This document shows, in pieces, positions 19,955 through 28,640 of a stretch of 64,000 bases of DNA; position 1 is the first letter of the stretch, and every line of letters begins with the position of its first letter. This DNA comes from Parcubacteria group bacterium (GTDB lineage: Bacteria; Patescibacteria; Paceibacteria; UBA9973; UBA2103). The position numbers and the translations under genes were made by a program. The notes beneath the pieces were generated by a model. The model ran no database searches, was not told where the DNA came from, and worked only from the letters and a program-made list of their open reading frames with translations. The DNA lies in contig JAQBRE010000003.1 in the NCBI GenBank assembly GCA_028286605.1, positions 1-64,000 on the forward strand, read 5' to 3'.

Positions 19955-20545
19955 ATGGGTCAAACAGAGCACTATGAAATCAAGGAATCCGCACGCGCGA
20001 AGCACGTGCGGATAGATATATACCCCGATGGGCGCGTCGTGGTGACGAAGCCTCTTCGCTTGCCGATGCTCATGGTTGAGGCGTTCGTGCGATCACGGAG
20101 GAAGTGGATAGAGGAGACTGTGGTTAAATTCGAGGCACGCCGCAGGCGTGCCGAAACAAAGCGAGCGAAACTCGGCCTGCCGGCACCTGAACCGCTCCCG
20201 AAACCGCGTCGCGGTTCCAAGGCATACAAAGACGCCGTGAAGGCGGCTCGCTCGCTCGCAGCAAGTCACCTCCAGCATTTCAATCAGCACTACGGTTTCC
20301 GATACGGCTCCATCTCTATTCGCAATCAGAAGACGCGATGGGGAAGCTGTTCAGCTGCCGGTAATCTTTCCTTTAACTACCGTATTACATTCCTTCCGCC
20401 AGAACTGCAGGACTACCTGATAGTCCACGAGCTCTCACACGTGAAAGAGCACAACCATTCTGCAAAGTTCTGGGCGCTCGTCGCACAGACCGTTCCGGAC
20501 CATGTGCGCCGCCGTACCCAGCTTCAGGCGTACGATATGCATTAA
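19955..20545 (+). CDS. YgjP-like (DUF45) zinc metallopeptidase
   Basis: This 196-aa protein has the YgjP/WLM-type layout: an N-terminal beta region (KHVRIDIYPDGRVVVTKP), a charged helix, the QKTRWGSCSAAGNLSFNYR signature and the zinc site HELSHVKEHNHSAKFWALV (HExxH, with a third His in HNHS). Such proteins are found next to type I restriction systems and housekeeping genes alike; the substrate is unknown. It probably acts in the cytosol since no signal peptide is present. Confidence 0.88.
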   Translation: MGQTEHYEIKESARAKHVRIDIYPDGRVVVTKPLRLPMLMVEAFVRSRRKWIEETVVKFEARRRRAETKRAKLGLPAPEPLPKPRRGSKAYKDAVKAARSLAASHLQHFNQHYGFRYGSISIRNQKTRWGSCSAAGNLSFNYRITFLPPELQDYLIVHELSHVKEHNHSAKFWALVAQTVPDHVRRRTQLQAYDMH

Positions 20546-20550
20546 TAAAA

Positions 20551-20575
20551 AAGATGCCCGACAACCGGGCATCTT
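20551..20575 (-). terminator. terminator oriented to the minus strand
   Basis: AAGATGCCCG pairs with CGGGCATCTT. The T-run (TTTTTTATT) lies on the minus-strand side, while the plus side reads CAG with no T-run. This suggests a minus-strand transcript arriving from 20600-20900 rather than the end of the upstream plus-strand gene. Confidence 0.6.
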
Positions 20576-20677
20576 CAGAAGTTTGACGAGTATACGTCTC
20601 CGACTGAGGTTCTCACCATGTCATGGGCATCGCATGAAAGGAAGTTCACGCGCTCGAGTGATCAGGCATGGCCTGCA

Positions 20678-20854
20678 CTATCCATGGTGGTTGCGAGTTC
20701 GCGCGGGGATACATGGAAGGGTTCTTCCCAACCAATCCAGCATCTGGCCTGCACACACAGCTCCTTCGGTTTCGCTCGCCGGTCCCCCAGTATATTCAGA
20801 TGCCTTCTTGGAGGCGTTCTGGAGGTCTGCCATCGTTATAGCACAGAAAGCCAT
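20678..20854 (-). CDS. possible 58-aa protein in the 20.6-20.9 kb gap
   Basis: A minus-strand frame encodes 58 aa (MAFCAITMADLQNASKKAS onward, containing GQMLDWLGR) and reads more like a protein than the overlapping Ser/His/Cys-rich plus-strand frame at 20618-20869, though the latter has a GAGG eight nt before its ATG. The terminator at 20551-20575 favours a minus-strand unit. No clear SD precedes it. One of the two may be real; I cannot settle which. Confidence 0.28.
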   Translation of the reverse strand: MAFCAITMADLQNASKKASEYTGGPASETEGAVCAGQMLDWLGRTLPCIPARTRNHHG

Positions 20855-20876
20855 TCACACGCTTCATGAAGTAAAG

Positions 20877-20905
20877 TTGAAGGAAATATAAAGAAGGAGT
20901 AGAAT
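20877..20905 (+). promoter_or_regulatory. promoter of the carbonic-anhydrase-like gene
   Basis: TTGAAG (20877-20882) and TAGAAT (20900-20905) are 17 nt apart. The leader of about 50 nt carries a GGTCGC-ttc-GGCGACC hairpin at about 20914-20929 and a GGGGGAA SD just before the ATG, so this gene is SD-dependent. Confidence 0.75.
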
Positions 20906-20963
20906 ATCCGCTTGGTCGCTTCGGCGACCGCTTGTTATTTATCTGTAACCTCTTGGGGGAATC

Positions 20964-22073
20964 ATGCTTGATACTATGTCTGATCGCACTATCGAAACCA
21001 ATAAAGAGCCCTATGTCGCAGGCTCCGTCCGCGATCTATCGAAATTCATCTTGGACCGTAATCGCACGCAGAGCGACGAGTTTTGCAATGCAAGTGCGCG
21101 TTTGGCGCGTCAGCAGTATCGCAGCGTGCACCCTACAGAAATTGCCGCACTGAAATGCATGGACGGCCGGCTCAATCTCTCTCTTATGACAGAGACGCCG
21201 GTTGGAATCCTGCACCCGTACCGCAACATCGGCGGCACGTTCGACATGGGCTGGCCGTTTCTGGCTCAGCTGCTTAAGGAATGGGTCTATGTTTCGACCA
21301 CGAAAGGCCGAGACTGCCTCATGCTTATGACCTATCACTATTCAAAGGGTGATTCCCATCGTGGATGTGCTGGTCACAATTACGACACCGACGCTGCGCG
21401 AGCAGGCGCTGCCGAACTGGTAGTGCAGGCGGCTCGCGTGTTCGGTCGTCCGTATCGTGCGGTTCATCCCATCATGGTGGGTATTGAAACAGATGACGAG
21501 GCGCTCGTGTTCCATAGCGAAGAAGGAGAAGCCTTCTCGCTTGCGGACAATCTCGACATGACACCAGGAATGCTGGCCCAGCATTTCGCGCATCTCTATC
21601 CAGAGATGCGCGAACGGATCCTCATTGATCTTCTTGAGTTGGTGAAAGGAAACCAGCGTCATATCAAGAAGGTACGTGCAGCGAACCGTATGCCTATAGA
21701 CCTGAACCATCGCGAACAGATTATCGCCGTGGGTCGCGGGTTCGATTGGCTGCATCTGCCGAACATGGCGCTCATCGTTGGCCCGTACGGGCTCGAGTGG
21801 CCGAAGGCAGTTGGTACTGCGGGGAAGATCATTCTAAGCAACTTGAAGGAAGGGAGGCTTGATCCCGAAGCGGGTCGCATGCTGCTCATCGCTAAGCTTG
21901 CTCGTGAAGAACGCGGAAGCTACGGCTGGAATATGGCCGAAGAAGAAGCTCGCTTCGTAACGCGCGAGGCGCACCGAGCTCTTTTGAGCACGGTGCCTGA
22001 ACTGCTCGATAACAACTTCACTATCCATACGGGCGTGGTCGACGCATCGACGCGTTTGCTGCATCTTATCTAA
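20964..22073 (+). CDS. divergent beta-carbonic-anhydrase-like protein
   Basis: This 369-aa protein has ALKCMDGRLNLSLM (C65-x-D67-x-R69) followed 67 residues later by SHRGCAGH (H132-x2-C135). This Cys-x-Asp-x-Arg plus His-x2-Cys pattern and spacing match the zinc and gating residues of beta-carbonic anhydrases. The C-terminal 200 residues (LDMTPGMLAQHF, AVGRGFDWLHLPNMALIVGPYGLEW) are not part of the standard enzyme and I do not recognise them. It may hydrate CO2 or bind zinc for another reaction. It is SD-led with its own promoter and terminator. Confidence 0.55.
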   Translation: MLDTMSDRTIETNKEPYVAGSVRDLSKFILDRNRTQSDEFCNASARLARQQYRSVHPTEIAALKCMDGRLNLSLMTETPVGILHPYRNIGGTFDMGWPFLAQLLKEWVYVSTTKGRDCLMLMTYHYSKGDSHRGCAGHNYDTDAARAGAAELVVQAARVFGRPYRAVHPIMVGIETDDEALVFHSEEGEAFSLADNLDMTPGMLAQHFAHLYPEMRERILIDLLELVKGNQRHIKKVRAANRMPIDLNHREQIIAVGRGFDWLHLPNMALIVGPYGLEWPKAVGTAGKIILSNLKEGRLDPEAGRMLLIAKLAREERGSYGWNMAEEEARFVTREAHRALLSTVPELLDNNFTIHTGVVDASTRLLHLI

Positions 22074-22090
22074 ATTCGTCCTCGGACGAA

Positions 22091-22130
22091 AAAGACCGCA
22101 CATCCCTTCGGGAGTGCGGTCTTTCATTTT
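22091..22130. terminator. bidirectional terminator
   Basis: AAAGACCGCAC (22091-22101) pairs with GTGCGGTCTTT (22114-22124), with an inner CCC-ttc-GGG. T-rich tracts occur on both sides. It serves the converging genes ending at 22073 and 22188. Confidence 0.85.
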
Positions 22131-22187
22131 GTAGCGGGGGCGTACCTAGAATGGTTGCCACCCTTTGTCTTTCATGCGCTGCCGGCT

Positions 22188-22367
22188 TCATTGATCTTCA
22201 TTGCGGTGGTCTTGTTTGGACTGCTTCTGCCAACTCTTTTCTTTGGGAGGAAGGTATGGCAGCTTCGGCATACCTGAGCTGGTGCGCTCGGTTTCCGGCT
22301 GTGCGGCGACAGCCGACAAGGCGAGCAATGCTGCGCCCGTGATTCCTCGTAAAACGATTACCTTCAT
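22188..22367 (-). CDS. small secreted protein
   Basis: This 59-aa product has a signal peptide (MKVIVLRGITGAALLALSAVAA) and a short Pro/Lys-rich tail (MPKLPYLPPKEKSWQKQSK). A GGAG lies 8 nt before the ATG. The longer frame that runs up to 22793 on this strand is a shadow of the helicase gene. No family is recognised. It shares the bidirectional terminator with the carbonic-anhydrase-like gene. Confidence 0.55.
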   Translation of the reverse strand: MKVIVLRGITGAALLALSAVAAQPETERTSSGMPKLPYLPPKEKSWQKQSKQDHRNEDQ

Positions 22368-22451
22368 CTGATGTACTCCGATTGACCCGCTGAAACCATA
22401 CCATAATCGTTGCGTTGTGCATGGGGGAGAGTGATACCGTAGAATGGAGGA

Positions 22452-25292
22452 ATGAACGCCAAGGAGAATGCACGCAGCCATGAGGCGACCTTCAAGGAGG
22501 CCTATGCGAAGCTGAACCCGGCCCAGAAGAAGGCGGTGGATACCGTTGAAGGACCGGTGCTGGTGATTGCCGGCCCAGGTACCGGCAAGACGCATATCCT
22601 GACGCTGCGCATCGCGAACATCCTGAATGTAACGCAGGCGAATGCCACCAATATTCTGGTGCTTACGTTTACGGAAAGCGCGGCGCGCACGGTACGTGCG
22701 CGCCTTTCGAATTTGATAGGCGAAGCTCCTGCGCGCGACGTATTCATTTCCACTTTCCACGGCTTCGCCGAACATCTGCTGCAGCAGTATCAAGATTCAT
22801 TTCCGCAGGCTATCGGGAAGCGGCTCGCTGGCGATGTAGAAAGCGCGCTGCTGTGGCGCGAAGTATTAGATACCGAAGAGCTCGTCGCGCTCCGTACTAC
22901 GAAGAGCCCATACTTCTATCTGAAGGATCTTTCCATGCTTCGTAACGATTTGCTACGCGAACGCATCACTCTGGATGCATACCGCGCATGGGCGAATGAA
23001 GAAGCGGATCGCATCAAGAGCGACGAGTCGTTCACGTATGTGCGAGACAGCAAACATGGCGCGAAAGGTACGATGAAGCCGGAGGGCTTCAAGAAGCTCG
23101 AGCGGTTGGAAAAAGTATTCGAAGCTGCGCGCTTGATCGAAGCGTACGAAGCATTGAAAGAGGAACGCGACGTATATGACTTCGCGGACGTATTGCGCAT
23201 TGCCGTTGATGGCTTAGCGCAAGATCCGGAATTGCGCGCGACGATTCAGGAGCAGTATCAGTACGTGCTTGCAGACGAGCATCAGGATGCAAACGCATTG
23301 CAGCATGCGCTGCTGGATGTGCTTGCCTATGACGAGCATCCGAATATCTTCGTGGTGGGGGATGAGAAGCAGGCCATATATCGATTCCAAGGAGCGGACA
23401 GCTCAGGTTTCGGCAGTTTTATGGAGCATTTTCCTCGTACCGAGGTGATAGCGCTCGATACGAGCTATCGCTCGCGTCAGGGCATTCTGGACGCCGCACA
23501 CGCCCTTATACAGGGCGTTCCAGCAGCGAATGGCGCCCATATGCAGCTGGTGGGTTCAGAGCTTCCGGCGAGCATTTCAGTGCTTGCAGCGCCCGACCCG
23601 TTGGCCGAACGAGACCAGATTGCGCAGCTCATTTCTGACGCGATTGATGGGGGGACGGAGCCGCACGAAATCGCCGTCATATCCGCGCGCAACAGTACCG
23701 CAGACCAGTTCGCAGACGCTTTGCAGGCGCGCGGCGTACCGATGCTTCGTGCGGGCGATGTCCTATTAAGTAGCCGTCCTATCATGCGCGCGATACTTGC
23801 GTTGATGCGCGCGGTTGCGGACCCGCTTGATTCTGCCTCGCTGCGCGAGGCGCTGCTTGCGCCGTGGTGGCCGCTCACGCTCACCGAGCGCGCGGAACTT
23901 CTGCGCCGGAATCGCGACAACGATCTCCCGCTCTCGCTTGAAACGAGCGTGCCACAAATTTCAAAGACAATAGCGTCGCTTCGCGACGCCGTACTCACCG
24001 AAGCTCCGCTCCCGCTTCTCTCTAAGATTCTCGTTGAATCCGGCGCACGCGCGTTCCTTCTTTCACACGCAGACTACTTCGAAGACATCACGCTTATGCG
24101 CAAAGTGTTTATGCATATCGAAGAACTTGTCGCCCGCAATCCGGATCAATCCTTTGCAGACATCGTCCGTACATTCACGCAGGCGAATGAGCATGGCCTC
24201 GAGAACGTGAAGACGAGTATCACGCTAACGGAAGGGAAGGTGACGGTTATAACCGCGCACAAGGCGAAGGGAATGGAATTCAAGAAAGTATTTGTCGTAG
24301 GAATGAACGCACGGCAGTGGGAGAAGGGCGGCATGCCTGCAAAGATCCCTTCGCCCGTGGATCAGACCCGAAGCCTTGAAGACATCACGAAGCTTTTCTA
24401 TGTGGCAATAACGCGTGCGAAAGATGAGCTCGTATTTTCATATGCAGTGGAAAGCGCGGACGGTCGCGACACGCCGCCCTCAGCACTACTACCAGAAAGC
24501 CTTCCTGCTATCGCACCCAGCTTCGATCCGTTGCCGGTGCTGCATACGACCATTGAAGCATCGAAGCTCGTATGCGAGCTGGTGCATGAATTCCTCACCA
24601 AGGATGGTCTCTCGCCCTCTGCATTCAATGAGTATCTGGAATCACCAGCGACATTCTTCGCTCGTCGTGTACTGCGCCTGCATGAGGCAGAGGCGCCCGC
24701 AACGGCGATAGGAATCGCCGTACACGCCGGCATCGCTGCGTACCTGGAAGCGAAAGACGAAGATGCTGCGTACGCCGCGCTGACTCGCCAACTGAAGAAA
24801 TCCCTCCTGCAGCGTAACGCCGCGTATGACCGCGTCGTTACGCACGCACGCGAAAGCCTCGCGAGCTACATCGCTCACGACGGCACGCTGAAAGAACCTA
24901 TCGCTATCGAGAAAGCCTATTCAATAAGCCAGACAATTGCCGGCCATGATATCAAGCTGCAGGGAAAGGTGGATGCGATTTTCAATACGCCGAACGGTGA
25001 ATGCATCGTGGATTTCAAGACCTCCAGCGACGTCCATATAAAAGATGAGAAGCACGCGCGCCAGCTCGCATTCTATGATCTGCTGCTTCGCGCGAACGGA
25101 CACAACACCACGACGGCAAGCATCGTGCAGGTAGGTCCTGAACATGTAGAAGAATTTCCCGTGCCGCTGAACGACGAAACGCGCAGCGCGCTCGTGCAGA
25201 CACTCGAAGAAGTTATCACTGAACTCTGGGATGGCACCTGGCGCAAGGGCGAACCTTCCGTCTACGACGACCTCCTCAAGCTTTTTATATAA
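22452..25292 (+). CDS. UvrD/Rep-family helicase with C-terminal PD-(D/E)XK nuclease domain
   Basis: This is a superfamily 1A helicase of 946 aa for DNA unwinding in repair or recombination. It shows the Q-motif LNPAQKKAV, Walker A AGPGTGKTHI (about 39-48), Walker B LADEHQDANALQ, motif IV/V region TAHKAKGMEFKKVFV and motif VI FYVAITRAKDEL. The last 200 residues hold a RecB/AddB-type nuclease: GIAVHAGIAAYLE, then KVDAIFNTPNGECIVDFKTS with the D...DxK core. It would act as a combined helicase-nuclease in the manner of AddA or RecB. ATG 22452 has TAGAAT six nt upstream. Confidence 0.93.
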   Translation: MNAKENARSHEATFKEAYAKLNPAQKKAVDTVEGPVLVIAGPGTGKTHILTLRIANILNVTQANATNILVLTFTESAARTVRARLSNLIGEAPARDVFISTFHGFAEHLLQQYQDSFPQAIGKRLAGDVESALLWREVLDTEELVALRTTKSPYFYLKDLSMLRNDLLRERITLDAYRAWANEEADRIKSDESFTYVRDSKHGAKGTMKPEGFKKLERLEKVFEAARLIEAYEALKEERDVYDFADVLRIAVDGLAQDPELRATIQEQYQYVLADEHQDANALQHALLDVLAYDEHPNIFVVGDEKQAIYRFQGADSSGFGSFMEHFPRTEVIALDTSYRSRQGILDAAHALIQGVPAANGAHMQLVGSELPASISVLAAPDPLAERDQIAQLISDAIDGGTEPHEIAVISARNSTADQFADALQARGVPMLRAGDVLLSSRPIMRAILALMRAVADPLDSASLREALLAPWWPLTLTERAELLRRNRDNDLPLSLETSVPQISKTIASLRDAVLTEAPLPLLSKILVESGARAFLLSHADYFEDITLMRKVFMHIEELVARNPDQSFADIVRTFTQANEHGLENVKTSITLTEGKVTVITAHKAKGMEFKKVFVVGMNARQWEKGGMPAKIPSPVDQTRSLEDITKLFYVAITRAKDELVFSYAVESADGRDTPPSALLPESLPAIAPSFDPLPVLHTTIEASKLVCELVHEFLTKDGLSPSAFNEYLESPATFFARRVLRLHEAEAPATAIGIAVHAGIAAYLEAKDEDAAYAALTRQLKKSLLQRNAAYDRVVTHARESLASYIAHDGTLKEPIAIEKAYSISQTIAGHDIKLQGKVDAIFNTPNGECIVDFKTSSDVHIKDEKHARQLAFYDLLLRANGHNTTTASIVQVGPEHVEEFPVPLNDETRSALVQTLEEVITELWDGTWRKGEPSVYDDLLKLFI

Positions 25293-25297
25293 AAGAT

Positions 25298-25330
25298 GGA
25301 GCCCTCGATGTAACGAGGGCTCCTTTTTCC
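25298..25330. terminator. bidirectional terminator after the helicase gene
   Basis: GGAGCCCTCG (25298-25307) pairs with CGAGGGCTCC (25314-25323); T-tracts follow in both directions. Confidence 0.88.
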
Positions 25331-25500
25331 AGCGAGGGCGATCACACAATCAGAATCGATGTTCCTTTGTGTCCTTGAAGCTCAAGACCTACGGCGCGAC
25401 CGTGGCCGAATCAGCATTGCAGCTAAGTTCTGGCTTCTCTAGATGGGAAGGAAAGCAGGGCTGGTACCCTCTTACCTCTTCACCATCAGGCAAAATCACC
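25298..25500 (-). ncRNA. candidate ~200-nt minus-strand RNA
   Basis: On the minus strand, TTGACA (25530-25535) and TACTAT (25508-25513) with 16-nt spacing make a strong promoter located just past the DsbA-like gene stop. Transcription would begin near 25500 and end at the hairpin 25298-25323. No convincing ORF lies inside. The size is in the range of structured RNAs such as 6S, but I cannot fold it confidently or match it to a family. Confidence 0.45.
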
Positions 25501-25542
25501 TAGAAATATAGTACTCTTTTAGTATAAAATGTCAAGACTCGG

Positions 25543-26271
25543 CTATTTTGCCTTCGCGATCGCCTGATCCACGATCTTCTTCATCGCATCGTAGGGAAGC
25601 GAGCCGCTGAGCGGGATGGACTTCTGACCGTGAATCACGATAACCGTGTATGGCGAACCTGAAGCGCCAATAGCGATAGCGTTCGAGATATCAGCATTCA
25701 CGCGAGTTTGATACGTGTGTGCACCCAGGCAGGAGTCGAAGCGAACGGTGTCGATACCGAGCGCCTGCGCAACATTGTCATAGCCGGAAGGATCGAACTG
25801 CTGATTGTCTGGCGCATACGTCTGAAGGAAATCGATGAAGCTCCAGAATGCGTTCGCGTTGCCAAGTGAAGAGGCGCACTCTGCGGCTTCGGCGTGCTGT
25901 TCGCTATTGGGGTACTCATCAATAAGCGGGAAGTGGCGATACACCCAGGCGACTTTTCCGGTCGGCCCATAGGTAACCATAAGCTGCTCCATCACTTTCT
26001 GGAATGATTTCGAATAGCTGGAATCGATGTCCGCATATTCCACGATAACGACGGACGCGCTCGGGCTGCCGATTATGTGGTCTTGGCTGGTGATAGGAGC
26101 GAGTGCTGAAACATCACCCTTCGGCGGACCTAAGACATGAGTCGCGCGTACCACATACACGCTTATTGCGATCATGATGCCGGCAACAATAATCGCACCA
26201 GGAAGGAACCAGCGATTCCGGTTCTCTTGCGTACGATGCAGTTCTTCCAGTGCCTGATCCTGTTCATCCAT
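25543..26271 (-). CDS. membrane-anchored DsbA-fold protein lacking the CxxC
   Basis: This 242-aa protein has a short cytosolic start, one transmembrane helix (about residues 20-42), then an extracytoplasmic thioredoxin/DsbA-like domain (GSPSASVVIVEYADI, HFPLIDEYPNSEQHAEAAECA, GSPYTVIVIHG). Where DsbA and its relatives have CPYC after EYxD, this protein reads DSSYSKSF, so the redox pair is missing; only the cis-Pro loop region (GASGSPYT) is kept. A role in disulfide formation is therefore doubtful; binding or chaperone work is possible. ATG 26271 is chosen because the upstream extension is low-complexity and a TATCCT -10 lies 9 nt before it. Confidence 0.82.
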   Translation of the reverse strand: MDEQDQALEELHRTQENRNRWFLPGAIIVAGIMIAISVYVVRATHVLGPPKGDVSALAPITSQDHIIGSPSASVVIVEYADIDSSYSKSFQKVMEQLMVTYGPTGKVAWVYRHFPLIDEYPNSEQHAEAAECASSLGNANAFWSFIDFLQTYAPDNQQFDPSGYDNVAQALGIDTVRFDSCLGAHTYQTRVNADISNAIAIGASGSPYTVIVIHGQKSIPLSGSLPYDAMKKIVDQAIAKAK

Positions 26272-26380
26272 ATGCCTATCAGGATAACATGCAGGCCGCA
26301 GCGGCCTGCCACACTTGTATAAAAGAAACTCCGACGGGCCGTGAGGCGCCGCCGGAGCGAAAGGGTAGAGGTGGAAGAAG

Positions 26381-26701
26381 TCAGATGTGCTCGTGCGCGA
26401 AGCATATGCGCTCAGCAAGAATTTTCCCGTTAGGGCCGTCTATGATTCGTACGGTGAATTGCTCGCCGAAAGAAACATAGACGGCTTCTTTGATGACATT
26501 GATCTTCTTCTTATCGAGCAAGCAGTCCCAGGTATGAACCTCGACGACGCGCTTGCCTTTGCACGAAAGAAAGGTGATTCGAGCATTCTCGATTTCTGCG
26601 GGATCGTATAGCTCCTTCATGAGACTTGTCTTCAGATTGATCTCAGCGCACCTGCGCACAATGGGTTCTGCCTCAGGCGGGCATCGGCCTTCAAATCTCA
26701 C
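26381..26701 (-). CDS. hypothetical cytosolic protein
   Basis: This 106-aa product of mixed alpha/beta character contains four cysteines and no signal peptide or membrane segment. The start is GTG, supported by GGGGAG upstream. It has a full set of signals of its own: a promoter and a leader hairpin (see the regulatory entry). No family is recognised. Confidence 0.6.
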   Translation of the reverse strand: MRFEGRCPPEAEPIVRRCAEINLKTSLMKELYDPAEIENARITFLSCKGKRVVEVHTWDCLLDKKKINVIKEAVYVSFGEQFTVRIIDGPNGKILAERICFAHEHI

Positions 26702-26718
26702 TCTCTAACTCCCCAAAT

Positions 26719-26786
26719 GGTTCGTGACCTACGGACATCGCAGGTCACATTTGAGTAAGTATACACGAATGCCGTGGCGCAGCCAA
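26719..26786 (-). promoter_or_regulatory. promoter and leader hairpin of the 26701 gene
   Basis: On the minus strand TTGGCT (26781-26786) and TATACT (26758-26763) are 17 nt apart. The transcript would begin near 26752 with a hairpin in which CAAATG and TGACCT pair with AGGTCA and CATTTG. The hairpin ends directly before the GGGGAG SD, so it could control ribosome access. Confidence 0.5.
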
Positions 26787-26794
26787 GAATATGG

Positions 26795-27373
26795 CTAGAA
26801 ACCGAGCGTGTGCGTGATTGCGGGAGCTTCGGGAAGCGTTTCCCACGCACGCGTATCAATTTTCACGCTGCGGCTCGTCTTCAGGTCTTTATATTTGAGC
26901 GAGCCGTTCGTAAGCGCGTAGTCGTAGAGTTCGCGAGTGATGCGCACATCTTCGATGCAATACTTTCGCACTTTTTCATATTCGCCTGCGGCCCACCACT
27001 CAACGGCCTGCAACCCATTTCCGCCTTTTCCTTTTCCAAGCGTTGCTTCAGCGAGCGACTGCAGGCGTACGCGGCGGCCGAGCGCTTTCTGGAATTCAAC
27101 GAGAAGGTCGAGAGATTTTATTTTCGTGAGGTCGCCCGGGTAATAGCGGTTAAGGATAGGAATATCGAACGTGTCGGAGTTGAAGCCGATGAGCATATCT
27201 GCGCGCTCAAGGATGGGCCAAAGCTGCGGGAATTCTTCTTTGGAATACGAGCTGTATTCGTTCGTTTCGGAATCGTGTATCCCAACTATCGATACCTCCA
27301 TGCGCGAAAGATCGTTCCGGGCGAGGCTCGGAAAGGCATTAGCAGTTTCTATATCGAACGTGATTGCGCGCAT
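26795..27373 (-). CDS. DnaQ/RNase H-fold 3'-5' exonuclease
   Basis: This 192-aa predicted exonuclease has an exo I motif TFDIETANAF at the N-terminus, exo II around MLIGFNSDTFDIPIL and exo III YCIEDVRITRELYDY, which provide the acidic metal ligands of the DEDD class. I place the start at 27373, where TAA of hisS, one T and ATG follow each other (1-nt gap), so translation is probably coupled to hisS. The substrate (DNA or RNA) is not clear. Confidence 0.85.
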   Translation of the reverse strand: MRAITFDIETANAFPSLARNDLSRMEVSIVGIHDSETNEYSSYSKEEFPQLWPILERADMLIGFNSDTFDIPILNRYYPGDLTKIKSLDLLVEFQKALGRRVRLQSLAEATLGKGKGGNGLQAVEWWAAGEYEKVRKYCIEDVRITRELYDYALTNGSLKYKDLKTSRSVKIDTRAWETLPEAPAITHTLGF

Positions 27374-27374
27374 A

Positions 27375-28640
27375 TTATTTTGAAACTTGAAGCAGGTATG
27401 AAGCGAAGTCCTGCTCATCAAGTGATTCTTCTGCGCCGGTATCGAGCTTCTTAAGGCGCATGTTGCCGGACTTCACTTCATCAGGACCATAGGTAGTGAA
27501 ATAGGGAATACCACGCTTCGCCGCTTCGCGGATCTGGTCGCCAAGGTTGCGGGAAGTGAGATTCATGAATACCCGGATGCCAGAAGCGCGCAGCGCCTCT
27601 GCGAACGTGCGTGCTTCTTCCAGGCCATCGGGAAAAGTACCTAAATAAAGCTGCGCTTTGCCTTCTCCATCGGGCATAATGTCGTGCGTCTCAAGGAAAT
27701 CCATGAGCGTGACATCGCCGATAGCGAACCCGACTGCAGGAATCGGATCACCGCCGAAGAGCGAGACCAAGCGGTCATAGCGGCCTCCGCCGAAGATGGC
27801 ACGTGGATTCTCCGGGTTCGTATCAAACACTTCGAACGTAATGCCGGTGTAATAATCGAAACCACGTACGAGCGTCGGATCAAATACCGCATTCGCTACG
27901 CCCTGTTCCTTTAGGAGAACGATAGTGCCCAGTATGTTGCGCTTCGCATCAACCAAGCTTGGCGAATCATTCGCGATGAGCGCGAGCGGGTCCGTCTGCG
28001 TAATCTCGCGTACGGCTGCATTGAAGACGCCTTCGGGCATCTTGTCCTTCTTATCGAGCAGGCGCATGTATTCCTTTATGCGATCACCAGTGAGGCCCGC
28101 TGCGCTGCATGCCTGCGTAAGCAATTCACGCGAATTGATGCGGACGATGAAGTCTTCATCTTTTGCGCCGAGGTCCTTAAGGACGCGTACAGAAAGCGAG
28201 ACGACTTCGATATCGGCATCGCCGGCGGGAAGACCAAGAAGGTCAACGTCTGTCTGGAAGAACTCGCGGAGGCGGCCGCGTTGCGGCCGCTCGTAGCGGA
28301 ACCGGTTACCGATAGAGAACCAGCGAAGAGGGAACACGAGCTCACGACGCTTTCCCGCCACCATGCGCGCAAGCGACGGTGTCATCTCTGGGCGAAGCGT
28401 CACACGACGATCGCCGCGATCCGTGAACGTGTATGTCTGTTCATTAACGATTTCCTCGCTCGTTTTCGCTTCATAGAGCTCTGCACGCTCGAGTGGGGAG
28501 GCGTTATATTCCTCGTAGCCATAGAGGCCGAGGGTACGCCGAATCGCCGCGAAGACCGCTTCGCGCCTCGCAAAGTCGTTCGGATAGAAATCCCGTACGC
28601 CTTTATATGCCTCCGTGCTAAGCGGTTCATTCTCGCTCAT
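27375..28640 (-). CDS. hisS: histidyl-tRNA synthetase
   Basis: This class II aminoacyl-tRNA synthetase charges tRNA-His. Motif 1 (GVRDFYPNDF and following), motif 2 (FSIGNRFRYERPQRGRLREFFQ), the histidine-A box (LVRGFDYYTGITFEVF) and motif 3 (GGGRYDRL, later GFAIG) are all visible in 421 aa, a normal length. It is the first gene of a two-gene unit with the exonuclease. Confidence 0.97.
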   Translation of the reverse strand: MSENEPLSTEAYKGVRDFYPNDFARREAVFAAIRRTLGLYGYEEYNASPLERAELYEAKTSEEIVNEQTYTFTDRGDRRVTLRPEMTPSLARMVAGKRRELVFPLRWFSIGNRFRYERPQRGRLREFFQTDVDLLGLPAGDADIEVVSLSVRVLKDLGAKDEDFIVRINSRELLTQACSAAGLTGDRIKEYMRLLDKKDKMPEGVFNAAVREITQTDPLALIANDSPSLVDAKRNILGTIVLLKEQGVANAVFDPTLVRGFDYYTGITFEVFDTNPENPRAIFGGGRYDRLVSLFGGDPIPAVGFAIGDVTLMDFLETHDIMPDGEGKAQLYLGTFPDGLEEARTFAEALRASGIRVFMNLTSRNLGDQIREAAKRGIPYFTTYGPDEVKSGNMRLKKLDTGAEESLDEQDFASYLLQVSK

